Part shown: positions 51,651 through 59,575 of the stretch, piece by piece
Layout: every line of letters starts with the position of its first letter
How positions within the stretch are numbered: position 1 is the stretch's first letter
NCBI GenBank assembly: GCA_040902105.1
Contig: JBBDXW010000001.1
Coordinates: 124,001-188,000, forward strand
From: IDS-8 sp040902105
GTDB taxonomy: Bacteria > Pseudomonadota > Gammaproteobacteria > Steroidobacterales > Woeseiaceae
Length of the DNA stretch: 64,000 nt
Direction of reading: 5' to 3'
The notes under the pieces: model-generated
What the model saw: the letters and a program-made list of their open reading frames with translations, nothing else
Told to the model about the DNA's origin: nothing
Databases searched by the model: none
Made by a program: the position numbers and the translations under genes

Positions 51651-51848
51651 GCGCAAGACGAGGCAGCGGCGGAAACCCTTGAGCAAGTGCTGCCGATCTG
51701 GCGCAGCTCGTACGGTGCTACGCATCCGAAGGTTCTTGCGGCGCTCAACAACCTGGGCGCGTCCAGGCGCGAAGCGGGCAATTTCGAGGGCGCCGAGGAA
51801 GTGTTGCGGGAACTCTCGCGCTTAGCCGCGAAGCATTCGGAGAGTCGC
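51651..51848 (+). pseudogene. TPR fragment
   Basis: ETLEQVLPIWRSSYGATHPK and VLAALNNLGASRREAGNFEG form a TPR unit of the kinase-linked type, out of frame with the kinase fragment just before it. Together they suggest one ancestral kinase-TPR gene with most of its middle deleted. The fragment runs into the 3' end of xseB. Confidence 0.6.
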
Positions 51849-51901
51849 ATCAGCAGATCGCCCAAAGCTCCTTTCGTCCAACACCCGGTAGGGCGATTTC
51901 C

Positions 51902-52141
51902 TCAGCTCTCGTCGACGTTGAACTCCTCGAGAGCTTCGTCGCCGCCGGCGCTTTTCAATAAAATTTCGACGCGCTGCTCGGCGTCCTTGAGCGCCGCCTG
52001 GCAATTACGCGTCAGCTTGATTCCTTCTTCGAACTTTTTCATCGCTTTTTCCAGCGGCAGGTCGCCGCTTTCCAGTTCGTCGATGAGCGATTCCAGTTCT
52101 TCCAGGGATTTTTCGAGATTGAGAGGTGTCTTGCCGGACAT
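51902..52141 (-). CDS. xseB: Exodeoxyribonuclease VII small subunit
   Basis: 79 residues starting MSGKTPLNLEKSLEELESLI, with LIDELESGDLPLEKAMKKFE and the helical hairpin typical of XseB. It forms the oligomeric partner of XseA. Separated from xseA (1-1143). Here it is not followed by the usual ispA, and TPR debris lies at its 3' end. Confidence 0.93.
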   Translation of the reverse strand: MSGKTPLNLEKSLEELESLIDELESGDLPLEKAMKKFEEGIKLTRNCQAALKDAEQRVEILLKSAGGDEALEEFNVDES

Positions 52142-52237
52142 GAGCCTGCTTTTGCGGTCGACGGAAAATTGGCGGCTACGCTACAGGGCGGCTGCCGACG
52201 GGTCAACGGCAGGGCTCGTTCGTCGGCTGCGTGCGGG

Positions 52238-52311
52238 AAATCGCCCGCTTTCGCGCGGGCTCCAACAAGGTTTCGACGGCCCTTGTCGGAGCCCGTGAAA
52301 ACGGCCGATTC
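52238..52311. repeat. Family A REP pair (copy A4)
   Basis: AAATCGCCCGC-N-GCGGGCTCCAACAAGG (52238-52270) and an inverted partner CTTGTCGGAGCCCGTGAAAA, then CGGCCGATTC (52282-52311), lie between the divergent xseB and rubrerythrin genes. Confidence 0.7.
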
Positions 52312-52327
52312 TCGCCGAGGCGGCGCG

Positions 52328-52356
52328 TTGACATTGGCCGGACGCGGGCTTAGAGT
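52328..52356 (+). promoter_or_regulatory. Promoter of the rubrerythrin operon
   Basis: Consensus -35 TTGACA (52328-52333), 17-bp spacer, and -10-like TAGAGT (52351-52356). The start point would fall near 52363, just before the TTAGACT palindrome. Confidence 0.6.
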
Positions 52357-52365
52357 GACCGTTGA

Positions 52366-52380
52366 TTAGACTTAGTCTAA
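52366..52380 (+). promoter_or_regulatory. Putative operator TTAGACT-T-AGTCTAA
   Basis: A perfect 15-bp inverted repeat just downstream of the predicted transcription start of the rubrerythrin operon, where a bound repressor would block transcription. Its style resembles sites of Fur/PerR-like or other redox/iron regulators; the regulator is not identified. Confidence 0.5.
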
Positions 52381-52415
52381 ATAGTTTAACCCGACGCTTT
52401 TAGAGAGGAGCCATC

Positions 52416-52835
52416 ATGTCATTGAAGGGCAGCAAGACCGAGACCAATCTGAAGGATGCATTTGCCGGCGAATCCCAGGCGAATCGTCGCTATCTGTACT
52501 TTGCTGCGAAAGCGGATGTCGAAGGTTACAACGACGTAGCCGCGGTCTTCCGCTCGACGGCAGAGGGCGAAACCGGCCATGCGCACGGCCATCTCGAATA
52601 TCTCGAGGAAGTCGGCGATCCGGCGACCGGACTGCCGATCGGCGCCACCTCGGCGAATCTCGCCGCCGCAATCGCCGGCGAAACGCACGAGTACACGGAC
52701 ATGTACCCGGGCATGGCGAAGACGGCGCGTGACGAGAGCTTCGACGAAATCGCCGACTGGTTCGAGACGCTGGCGAAGGCCGAGCGCTCGCACGCCAATC
52801 GTTTCCAGAAAGCACTGGACACGCTGGACGGCTGA
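52416..52835 (+). CDS. Rubrerythrin-family di-iron protein
   Basis: 139 residues with a ferritin-like four-helix bundle. Iron-binding Glu/His motifs: AFAGESQANRRYLYFA, EGETGHAHGHLEYL, GETHEYTDMYP and AKAERSHANRFQK. It lacks the C-terminal rubredoxin domain of classic rubrerythrin. Probably a peroxide reductase or iron/oxidative stress protein. AGAGGAG precedes the ATG. First gene of a three-gene operon with the Fe-S protein and DUF3501. Confidence 0.93.
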   Translation: MSLKGSKTETNLKDAFAGESQANRRYLYFAAKADVEGYNDVAAVFRSTAEGETGHAHGHLEYLEEVGDPATGLPIGATSANLAAAIAGETHEYTDMYPGMAKTARDESFDEIADWFETLAKAERSHANRFQKALDTLDG

Positions 52836-52893
52836 ATCCGCAATGGGAACGGCAGCCGTTCGATGAACCGGCTGCCGTCTCCGTCGCTCTGCC

Positions 52894-54237
52894 ATGAGCA
52901 AGCCCATAGACCTTCGCGAGGGCAGTCTCGAGGCCCCGACCCGGCATCCGATTGCCTGGCAAACCGAGGAGTTTTACAACGAACCTGCGCTGGTGACAGA
53001 ACTCGAGCGCGTGTTCGACATCTGTCACGGCTGTCGCCGCTGCTTCAATCTGTGCAATGCGTTCCCGACCCTGTTCGATGCCATCGATGAATCGGAAACG
53101 ATGGAACTCGATTCGGTGCCGAAGGAGGTGTACTGGGACGTCGTCGACAATTGCTACCAGTGCGACATGTGTTACATGACCAAGTGTCCGTACGTGCCGC
53201 CGCATCCGTGGAACGTCGATTTCCCTCACCTGATGCTGCGTGCCAGTGCGGTGAAGTTCAGGAAGAGGCCGCCGAAATGGCGCGACCGGATACTGACTTC
53301 GACGGACACCGTGGGACGTCTCGCCGGAATTCCGGTTGTCGTTCAGGCGGTCAACGCCGGCAACCGCAACAAAACCGGCCGCAAGGTCCTGGAAAAGACT
53401 CTTGGGGTTCATCGTGACGCCCCGCTGCCTGTTTACCATTCGAACACGGCGCGAAAGAGGCTCAGGAAGCATCGCGGCGAGACGGGCGCGCGTGCGGAGG
53501 CCACCGCCGCGACGCGCGGCAAGGTCGTTCTGTTCGCTACCTGCTACGGCAACCGCAATATGCCGTCGCTGGCCGAGGATCTTGCCGCCGTCTTCGAACA
53601 CAACCGGATCCCCGTGGCTCTCGCGGAAAAAGAAATCTGTTGCGGCATGCCCAAGCTCGAACTCGGCGATCTCGATGCCATTGTGCGCACGAAGGAAACG
53701 AACATCCCTGTGCTTGCATCATGGGTCGACCGGGGCTGGGATATCGTGACGCCGATACCTTCCTGCACGCTGATGTTCAAACGGGAACTGCCGCTCATGT
53801 TTCCGGACGATGCGGACGTCGCCAAAGTTCGCAAGGCAACGTTCGATCCATTCGAATACCTGATGCTGCGCCACAAAGACGGAAAACTTCGAACGGACTT
53901 CACGGAGCGTCTCGGCAAGGTCGCGTACCAGGTACCCTGTCACCTGCGGGTTCAGAACATCGGCCTTAAGACGCGCGATACCCTGATGCTGGTCCCGGGC
54001 ACCGAGGTAGAAGCCATTGAACGATGTTCAGGACACGATGGGAGCTACGCCGTGAAAGAGGAGTTTTACGAAATCTCCAAAAAGATCGCACGGCCGGTAG
54101 TACAGAAAATCAACAAGAGCAACGCACAGCATTTCATAAGCGACTGTCCGATGGCCGCCGCGCAGATCGGCCAGGGTCTCGATAAACTGACGCCGCAGCA
54201 TCCGATGGGACTGCTGCGTCGCGCCTACGGCATTTGA
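52894..54237 (+). CDS. GlpC/HdrD-like [4Fe-4S] oxidoreductase subunit
   Basis: 447 residues. Two N-terminal ferredoxin-like cluster motifs (CHGCRRCFNLC near residue 45 and CYQCDMCYMTKCPY near residue 88). Two C-terminal CCG-type domains have partly atypical sequences: EICCGMPKLELG, QVPCHLRVQNIG and SDCPMAAAQIG. It likely passes electrons within the rubrerythrin pathway. Soluble or peripheral at the membrane. Ends 24 bp before the DUF3501 start, with which it is conserved. Confidence 0.9.
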   Translation: MSKPIDLREGSLEAPTRHPIAWQTEEFYNEPALVTELERVFDICHGCRRCFNLCNAFPTLFDAIDESETMELDSVPKEVYWDVVDNCYQCDMCYMTKCPYVPPHPWNVDFPHLMLRASAVKFRKRPPKWRDRILTSTDTVGRLAGIPVVVQAVNAGNRNKTGRKVLEKTLGVHRDAPLPVYHSNTARKRLRKHRGETGARAEATAATRGKVVLFATCYGNRNMPSLAEDLAAVFEHNRIPVALAEKEICCGMPKLELGDLDAIVRTKETNIPVLASWVDRGWDIVTPIPSCTLMFKRELPLMFPDDADVAKVRKATFDPFEYLMLRHKDGKLRTDFTERLGKVAYQVPCHLRVQNIGLKTRDTLMLVPGTEVEAIERCSGHDGSYAVKEEFYEISKKIARPVVQKINKSNAQHFISDCPMAAAQIGQGLDKLTPQHPMGLLRRAYGI

Positions 54238-54260
54238 ATCGCAGCGTGACTGGGAACGCC

Positions 54261-54845
54261 ATGGAAAAGCTGACTCGCGAAACACTCTTCAGTCTGGAGA
54301 AATACGCGGAAGTGCGTAACGATTTTCGCGCCGAGGTCATGGCACACAAGCGCGATCGCCGCCTGGCGCTGGGCATGAATGCCACCTTGTATTTCGAAGA
54401 TCGCCTGACGATGCAGTATCAGGTACAGGAGATGCTGCGTATCGAGCGCATTTTCGAAGCGGCGGGAATTGCCGAGGAACTGAACGCCTACAACCCGCTG
54501 ATCCCGGACGGGAACAACTGGAAAGCGACCTTCATGATTGAGTTCCCGGATGCGACCGAACGCAAAACCATGTTGCAGAAGCTGATCGGCATCGAGAATC
54601 AGGTCTGGCTGCAGATCGGCGAGTGCGACCGGATCAGGCCGATCGCCGACCAGGATCTGCAGCGCGACACCGAAGAAAAAACTTCGGCGGTGCATTTTCT
54701 GTTGTTCGAACTCCCGCCGGAACAGATCCGGTCCTTGAAGGAAGGCGCCTCACTTGCCGCCGGCATCGATCACGTGAACTATCACGTCGAAGTCCGCCCG
54801 GTGGCCGATAACATTCGCCGCGCGCTGCTGCACGACCTCAACTGA
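54261..54845 (+). CDS. DUF3501 family protein
   Basis: 194 residues from MEKLTRETLFSLEKYAEVRN, preceded by GGGAA. DFRAEVMAHKRDRRLALGMN and LYFEDRLTMQYQVQEMLRIE are hallmarks of DUF3501, which regularly follows rubrerythrin and the Fe-S protein. Biochemical role unknown; probably works with them in peroxide or iron metabolism. A TTG frame overlapping the previous stop would add nine residues. Confidence 0.9.
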   Translation: MEKLTRETLFSLEKYAEVRNDFRAEVMAHKRDRRLALGMNATLYFEDRLTMQYQVQEMLRIERIFEAAGIAEELNAYNPLIPDGNNWKATFMIEFPDATERKTMLQKLIGIENQVWLQIGECDRIRPIADQDLQRDTEEKTSAVHFLLFELPPEQIRSLKEGASLAAGIDHVNYHVEVRPVADNIRRALLHDLN

Positions 54846-54846
54846 A

Positions 54847-54870
54847 GCGCCGCTCGCGCGGGCTCCAACA
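54847..54870. repeat. Family A REP-like half (copy A5)
   Basis: GCGCCGCTCGCGCGGGCTCC followed by AACA, immediately after the DUF3501 stop; the left half is degenerate. Confidence 0.5.
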
Positions 54871-54888
54871 GTCAACCGGTGCCTGAAC

Positions 54889-55022
54889 CGGTGCCGGACT
54901 TGGATCATTGGACATTTTGCACAGCCGGTGCCGGACTTGGATCATTGGACATTTTGCGACTCTGTTCGCTCTGCCCGCGGTTAAGCGTCAGCGAAATGTC
55001 CAATGATCCAAGTCCGGCACCG
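54889..55022. repeat. Family B hairpin element with doubled left arm (copy B3)
   Basis: Left arm CGGTGCCGGACTTGGATCAT, then TGGACATTTTGC, occurs twice in tandem (54889 and 54924). One right arm AATGTCCAATGATCCAAGTC, then CGGCACCG, ends at 55022. The loop differs from B1 and B4. Beyond it GGCACCGTTTCC is repeated about three times to 55056. Confidence 0.85.
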
Positions 55023-55117
55023 TTTCCCCCGGCACCGTTTCCGGCACTGTTTCCCAAACGCGTGCGTACATCCTGCTAGAATCCTCGCGTGTACCCCGCT
55101 TGTGGCATTAAAAACAG

Positions 55118-57001
55118 ATGAGCAAACGATACGACGCGGCCGACATCGAGGTCCTGAGCGGTCTTGAGCCCGTGCGCCGGCGGCCCGGCATGTATACCGA
55201 CACCACGCGACCGAATCACCTTGCCCACGAAGTCGTCGATAACAGCGTCGATGAAGCGCTCGCGGGCCACTGCAGGAAAATCGAAGTCACACTGCTTGAC
55301 GACGGTTCCGTCGAGGTCAGCGACGACGGCCGCGGTATGCCGGTCGATATCCATCCGAAAGAGAAAATTCCCGGCGTCGAACTGATCCTGACGCGCCTGC
55401 ATGCAGGGGGCAAATTCAATAACGAGAATTATCAGTTCGCCGGCGGACTGCACGGCGTCGGCGTATCCGTCGTCAATGCGCTGTCAAAGAACCTGGAAGT
55501 ATGGATACGCCGCGGCGGCAAGGAATACAACATGAGCTTCGCCGGCGGCAACAAGCGCGGCAAACTCGAGGTCGTCGGTACTGTCGGCAAGCAGAATACC
55601 GGTACCACGATTCGATTCTGGCCGGATCCGAAGTACTTCGATTCACCGAAAATTTCCGTGTCGCGCCTGAAACACGCGCTGCGCGCCAAAGCCGTCCTTT
55701 GCCCGGGCCTGACCGTCAAGCTGAAAGTGGTCAAGCCGAAGGAAGAGGTGGAGTGGCTGTATGCGGGCGGGCTGGAAGAATACCTGCTCGAGGCCGTCGG
55801 CAACGTCGAGCACCTGCCCGTCGAGCCGTTTTCGGGCAACCTTGCGGGCAAGAATGAGGGAGTCGAATGGGCGCTCGTGTGGACCGCCGAGCCGGGCCAG
55901 GTGGGCGAGAGCTACGTCAATCTGATCCCCACGCCGCAGGACGGGACCCACGTCAACGGCATGCGCACCGGACTGACGAACGCTTTGCGGGAATTCTGCG
56001 AGTTTCGCAGTCTCCTGCCGCGCGGCGTACAGATTTCTCCGGAAGACGTCTGGGACGGTCTCAATTTCGTGCTTAGCGCGAAGCTCGAGAACCCCCAGTT
56101 TTCCGGCCAGACAAAAGAAAGATTGTCGTCGCGCGAGTCCGCGGCATTCATCGGAGGCGTCATCAAGGACAGCTTCTCGCTTTGGCTCAATCAGCACCCG
56201 GAAACAGGCGGTCAGATTGCAGAACTCGCGATTTCCAAAGCGCAGTCGCGGCTCAAAGCCGCGAAAACAGTGGTGCGCAAGAAAATCGTGTCCGGTCCGG
56301 CGTTGCCTGGGAAGCTCGCCGATTGCAGGTCCCAGGAACCCGAACTGAGCGAGATATTCCTGGTGGAGGGCGATTCCGCCGGGGGCTCGGCGAAGCAGGC
56401 GCGCGATCGCAATACACAGGCAATCCTGCCGCTCCGGGGCAAGATCCTGAATACCTGGGAAGTCGAGACGAACGAGATTCTCGCTTCGCAGGAAGTGCAC
56501 GACATCAGCGTGGCGCTCGGTGTAGATCCGGGTGGCAGCAACATCGACGGCCTGCGCTATCACAAAATCTGCATCCTCGCGGACGCGGATTCCGACGGCG
56601 CGCACATCGCCACGCTCCTTTGCGCGCTGTTTCTCAGGCATTTTCGCAACCTGGTGTTGGCCGGACACGTCTACGTTGCGATGCCGCCCCTTTTTCGCAT
56701 CGACGTAGGCAAAGAGGTCTATTACGCGCTGGATCAGGCCGAACGGCAGGGAATTCTCGACCGTATTGACGCGGAAAATATGCGCGGCAAGATCATCGTT
56801 ACCCGCTTTAAAGGCCTGGGCGAAATGAGCCCCCAGCAGCTGCGCGAGACCACGATGCATCGCGACACGCGTCGCCTCGTTCGACTCACCGTCGATGCGA
56901 AGGACAACACCGATCAGCTCATGGACATGCTGCTGGCAAAGAAACGCGCCAGCGATCGCCGCAGCTGGCTGGAAACGAAAGGCAATCTCGCGGAGGTGTA
57001 G
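55118..57001 (+). CDS. parE: DNA topoisomerase IV subunit B
   Basis: ATPase subunit of topoisomerase IV (chromosome decatenation). 627 residues, ParE-like rather than GyrB-like in length. GHKL ATPase motifs EVVDNSVDEALAGH, VSDDGRGMPVDIHP and GGLHGVGVSVVNALS; TOPRIM motif LVEGDSAGGSAKQARDR and the DADSDGAHI acidic cluster; C-terminal RFKGLGEMSPQQLRETTM. The partner parC follows after 178 bp that contain REP-like repeats. Confidence 0.95.
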   Translation: MSKRYDAADIEVLSGLEPVRRRPGMYTDTTRPNHLAHEVVDNSVDEALAGHCRKIEVTLLDDGSVEVSDDGRGMPVDIHPKEKIPGVELILTRLHAGGKFNNENYQFAGGLHGVGVSVVNALSKNLEVWIRRGGKEYNMSFAGGNKRGKLEVVGTVGKQNTGTTIRFWPDPKYFDSPKISVSRLKHALRAKAVLCPGLTVKLKVVKPKEEVEWLYAGGLEEYLLEAVGNVEHLPVEPFSGNLAGKNEGVEWALVWTAEPGQVGESYVNLIPTPQDGTHVNGMRTGLTNALREFCEFRSLLPRGVQISPEDVWDGLNFVLSAKLENPQFSGQTKERLSSRESAAFIGGVIKDSFSLWLNQHPETGGQIAELAISKAQSRLKAAKTVVRKKIVSGPALPGKLADCRSQEPELSEIFLVEGDSAGGSAKQARDRNTQAILPLRGKILNTWEVETNEILASQEVHDISVALGVDPGGSNIDGLRYHKICILADADSDGAHIATLLCALFLRHFRNLVLAGHVYVAMPPLFRIDVGKEVYYALDQAERQGILDRIDAENMRGKIIVTRFKGLGEMSPQQLRETTMHRDTRRLVRLTVDAKDNTDQLMDMLLAKKRASDRRSWLETKGNLAEV

Positions 57002-57110
57002 AAATACACGCCGCCGGAGGGGCACTATTCATGAAGGAACGGCACTTGGTTGGGCCTTCCCGCCCGCGGGACGCTCGGCAGGGCAAGAGGGCTGATCGCG
57101 TAAGGGCTGC

Positions 57111-57180
57111 CCTTGTTGGAGCCCGTGAAAACGGGCGAATAAACGACACGGAGATCGCCCGCTCTCGCGGGCTCCAACAA
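57111..57180. repeat. Family A REP pair (copy A6) abutting parC start
   Basis: CCTTGTTGGAGCCCGTGAAA, then ACGGGCG (57111-57137), and the opposite-orientation GATCGCCCGC-N-GCGGGCTCCAACA (57153-57180). The second hairpin ends on the base that begins the parC ATG. Confidence 0.8.
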
Positions 57181-59423
57181 TGCAGAACCAACTGAATCTC
57201 GAAGGCATCGAGCAGCTCGCGCTCAAGGCGTATACCGAGAAGGCGTACCTCGACTATTCGATGTATGTCATTCTCGATCGCGCGCTGCCGCAGATCGGCG
57301 ACGGCCTGAAGCCGGTACAGCGCCGCATCGTTTACGCGATGAGCGAGCTCGGTCTTTCGGCCGGCGCAAAGCCGAAGAAATCCGCGCGCACGATCGGCGA
57401 CGTCATCGGCAAGTACCATCCCCACGGCGACTCCGCCTGCTACGAGGCGATGGTGCTGATGGCTCAGCCGTTTTCCTATCGCTACGCGATCGTCGACGGC
57501 CAGGGAAATTTCGGCTCGACCGACGACCCGAAGTCGTTCGCCGCGATGCGCTATACCGAATCGCGGCTGATGCCCTATGCAAAGAGCCTGCTGGCCGAGC
57601 TGGGACAGGGCACGGTCGACTGGGCACCGAACTTCGACGGCACGCTGGACGAGCCGGTCGTCTTGCCGGCGCGCCTGCCCAACCTGCTGCTGAACGGTAC
57701 GACGGGCATCGCCGTCGGCCTGTCGACGGACGTGCCTCCACACAACCTGCGCGAGGTGGCGAGCGCACTGGTTCACCTGATCGACAATCCGGACGCGACT
57801 GTCGCGCAGTTGATGAAACACATCAAAGGCCCGGATTTTCCGACAGGCGGCGAGCTGATTTCACCCAGGGCCGACATCAAACAGATCTACGAGACGGGAA
57901 ACGGCACGCTGCGCCTGCGTGCATCCTACAAAGTGGAGAACGGCGATATCGTGATCAATTCGCTGCCGTACCAGATTTCCGGCAGCAAGATTCTGGAGCA
58001 GATCGCGATACAGATGCGCAACAAGAAGTTGCCGATCGTCGAGGATCTGCGGGATGAATCGGATCATGAAGATCCCATACGCCTGGTCATTACGCCGAAA
58101 TCGAAGAAAATTGATGTCGACGAACTGATGTCGCATCTTTTTTCGACCACGTCGCTGGAGCGAACCGTCCGGGTCAACATGAACATCGTGGCACTCGACG
58201 GCCGGCCGCGAACCTTCAACCTGACCGGGCTCATGACCGAGTGGATTCAGTTCCGCAAGGACACCGTCAAACGCCGCCTGAAGCACAGATTGCAGATCGT
58301 TTCGGACCGCCTGCATATTCTCGACGGGCTTCTGATCGCCTATCTCAATATCGACGAAGTTATTGCCATCATTCGCAAGGAGGACGAGCCGAAACCGGTG
58401 TTGATGAAACGGTTCAGGCTTTCCGACCCGCAGGCCGAGGCGATCCTGAATCTGCGCCTGCGTAACCTGGCGAAACTGGAGGAGATGAAGATTCGCGGCG
58501 AACAGGATGGGCTCAATGAGGAAAGGAACATCATTGAGAAAACCCTCAAGAGCACGGCCCGCCTGAAAACGCTCATCAAGAAAGAGCTTCTGGACGATGC
58601 GGACGCCTATGGCGACGCGCGAAGGACCAGGCTGGTGGAGCGGGAAGCTGCGCAGGCGCTGGACGAAACGCAACTCGTCGCAAGCGAACCAGTCACGCTC
58701 GTGTTGTCGAAGCGCGGCTGGGCGCGAGCCGCGAAGGGACACGACGTCGATCCGTATGCCCTGAGCTATAAGTCAGGTGATGAGTTCCTCGCCGCGGCGC
58801 GCGGTCGCAGCAACCAGCTTGCGATGTTCAACGACAGTACCGGCCGCGTCTACAGCGTCCTTGCGCACACGTTACCCTCGGCGCGCGGGCAGGGCGAACC
58901 GCTGTCCGGGCGATTCAACCCTCCGGACGGCGCCGAGTTCTGCGGCGCGATGATCGGCGATCCGGAATCGCAATGGTTACTCGCGAGCGATGCGGGTTAC
59001 GGCTTCATCGCGAAGCTTTCCGACCTCGCGTCGCGTAACAAAGCGGGGAAGCTGGTTCTGCGGGTACCCGCAGGCGGCCGTGCAGTGGTCCCTGCGCCGG
59101 TGCCGCCGGCGGCCAGATCCCTGATTGCCGCAGTGAGTTCCATCGGGCGTTTGCTGCTGTTCGAAATGGGCGAACTGCCCGAACTCGCAAAAGGCAAGGG
59201 CAATAAAATCATCAATATTCCGGGCAAGAAATACCAGTCCGGCGAGGAAAAAATGGTCGCGCTGGCGGTCGTGCCCGAGGGCGGCAATCTGCAGGTGCAG
59301 ACGGCCACCCGCGGGATGACCGTCAAGTGGGACGATCTCGACGACTATTACGGCGAACGCGGCCTCCGCGGTGCCCTGTTGCCCAAAGGTTGGCGCAAGG
59401 TCGAGCGGTTGACTGCCGAGTAG
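57180..59423 (+). CDS. parC: DNA topoisomerase IV subunit A
   Basis: DNA breakage-reunion subunit. 747 residues, ParC length. YSMYVILDRALPQIGDGLKP at the N terminus. QRDR KYHPHGDSACYEAMV with Ser and Glu at the E. coli Ser80/Glu84 positions (no resistance-type changes visible). Catalytic Tyr in AMRYTESRL. C-terminal pinwheel with GQGEPLSGRF. The start lies directly at the end of a REP hairpin with no Shine-Dalgarno visible, yet the N terminus fits the family. Confidence 0.95.
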   Translation: MQNQLNLEGIEQLALKAYTEKAYLDYSMYVILDRALPQIGDGLKPVQRRIVYAMSELGLSAGAKPKKSARTIGDVIGKYHPHGDSACYEAMVLMAQPFSYRYAIVDGQGNFGSTDDPKSFAAMRYTESRLMPYAKSLLAELGQGTVDWAPNFDGTLDEPVVLPARLPNLLLNGTTGIAVGLSTDVPPHNLREVASALVHLIDNPDATVAQLMKHIKGPDFPTGGELISPRADIKQIYETGNGTLRLRASYKVENGDIVINSLPYQISGSKILEQIAIQMRNKKLPIVEDLRDESDHEDPIRLVITPKSKKIDVDELMSHLFSTTSLERTVRVNMNIVALDGRPRTFNLTGLMTEWIQFRKDTVKRRLKHRLQIVSDRLHILDGLLIAYLNIDEVIAIIRKEDEPKPVLMKRFRLSDPQAEAILNLRLRNLAKLEEMKIRGEQDGLNEERNIIEKTLKSTARLKTLIKKELLDDADAYGDARRTRLVEREAAQALDETQLVASEPVTLVLSKRGWARAAKGHDVDPYALSYKSGDEFLAAARGRSNQLAMFNDSTGRVYSVLAHTLPSARGQGEPLSGRFNPPDGAEFCGAMIGDPESQWLLASDAGYGFIAKLSDLASRNKAGKLVLRVPAGGRAVVPAPVPPAARSLIAAVSSIGRLLLFEMGELPELAKGKGNKIINIPGKKYQSGEEKMVALAVVPEGGNLQVQTATRGMTVKWDDLDDYYGERGLRGALLPKGWRKVERLTAE

Positions 59424-59429
59424 GGTAGC

Positions 59430-59508
59430 CGCTCGCATTATCCATGAACGGTTGGGGGCGCTGGTGTGCCGTTATGCCGTTAGGTGCCGTTCATGAATAA
59501 TGCGAGCG
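59430..59508. repeat. Inverted repeat after parC
   Basis: Arms CGCTCGCATTATCCATGAAC and GTTCATGAATAATGCGAGCG enclose about 40 bp. The arm tip GTTCATGAA recalls the outer arms of family D. It may serve as a bidirectional terminator between parC and the convergent FimV-like gene. Confidence 0.7.
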
Positions 59509-59575
59509 TGCCGCGCCGTTCGCAGACTGTGTCAGCCGATCGACCTTATTTTTGTACGGAGATGCCGACAGCGCT

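Noticed and set aside
57180..59423. gyrA instead of parC
   Set aside because: The length (747 aa), the partner upstream of ParE length (627 aa) and motif details fit topoisomerase IV.
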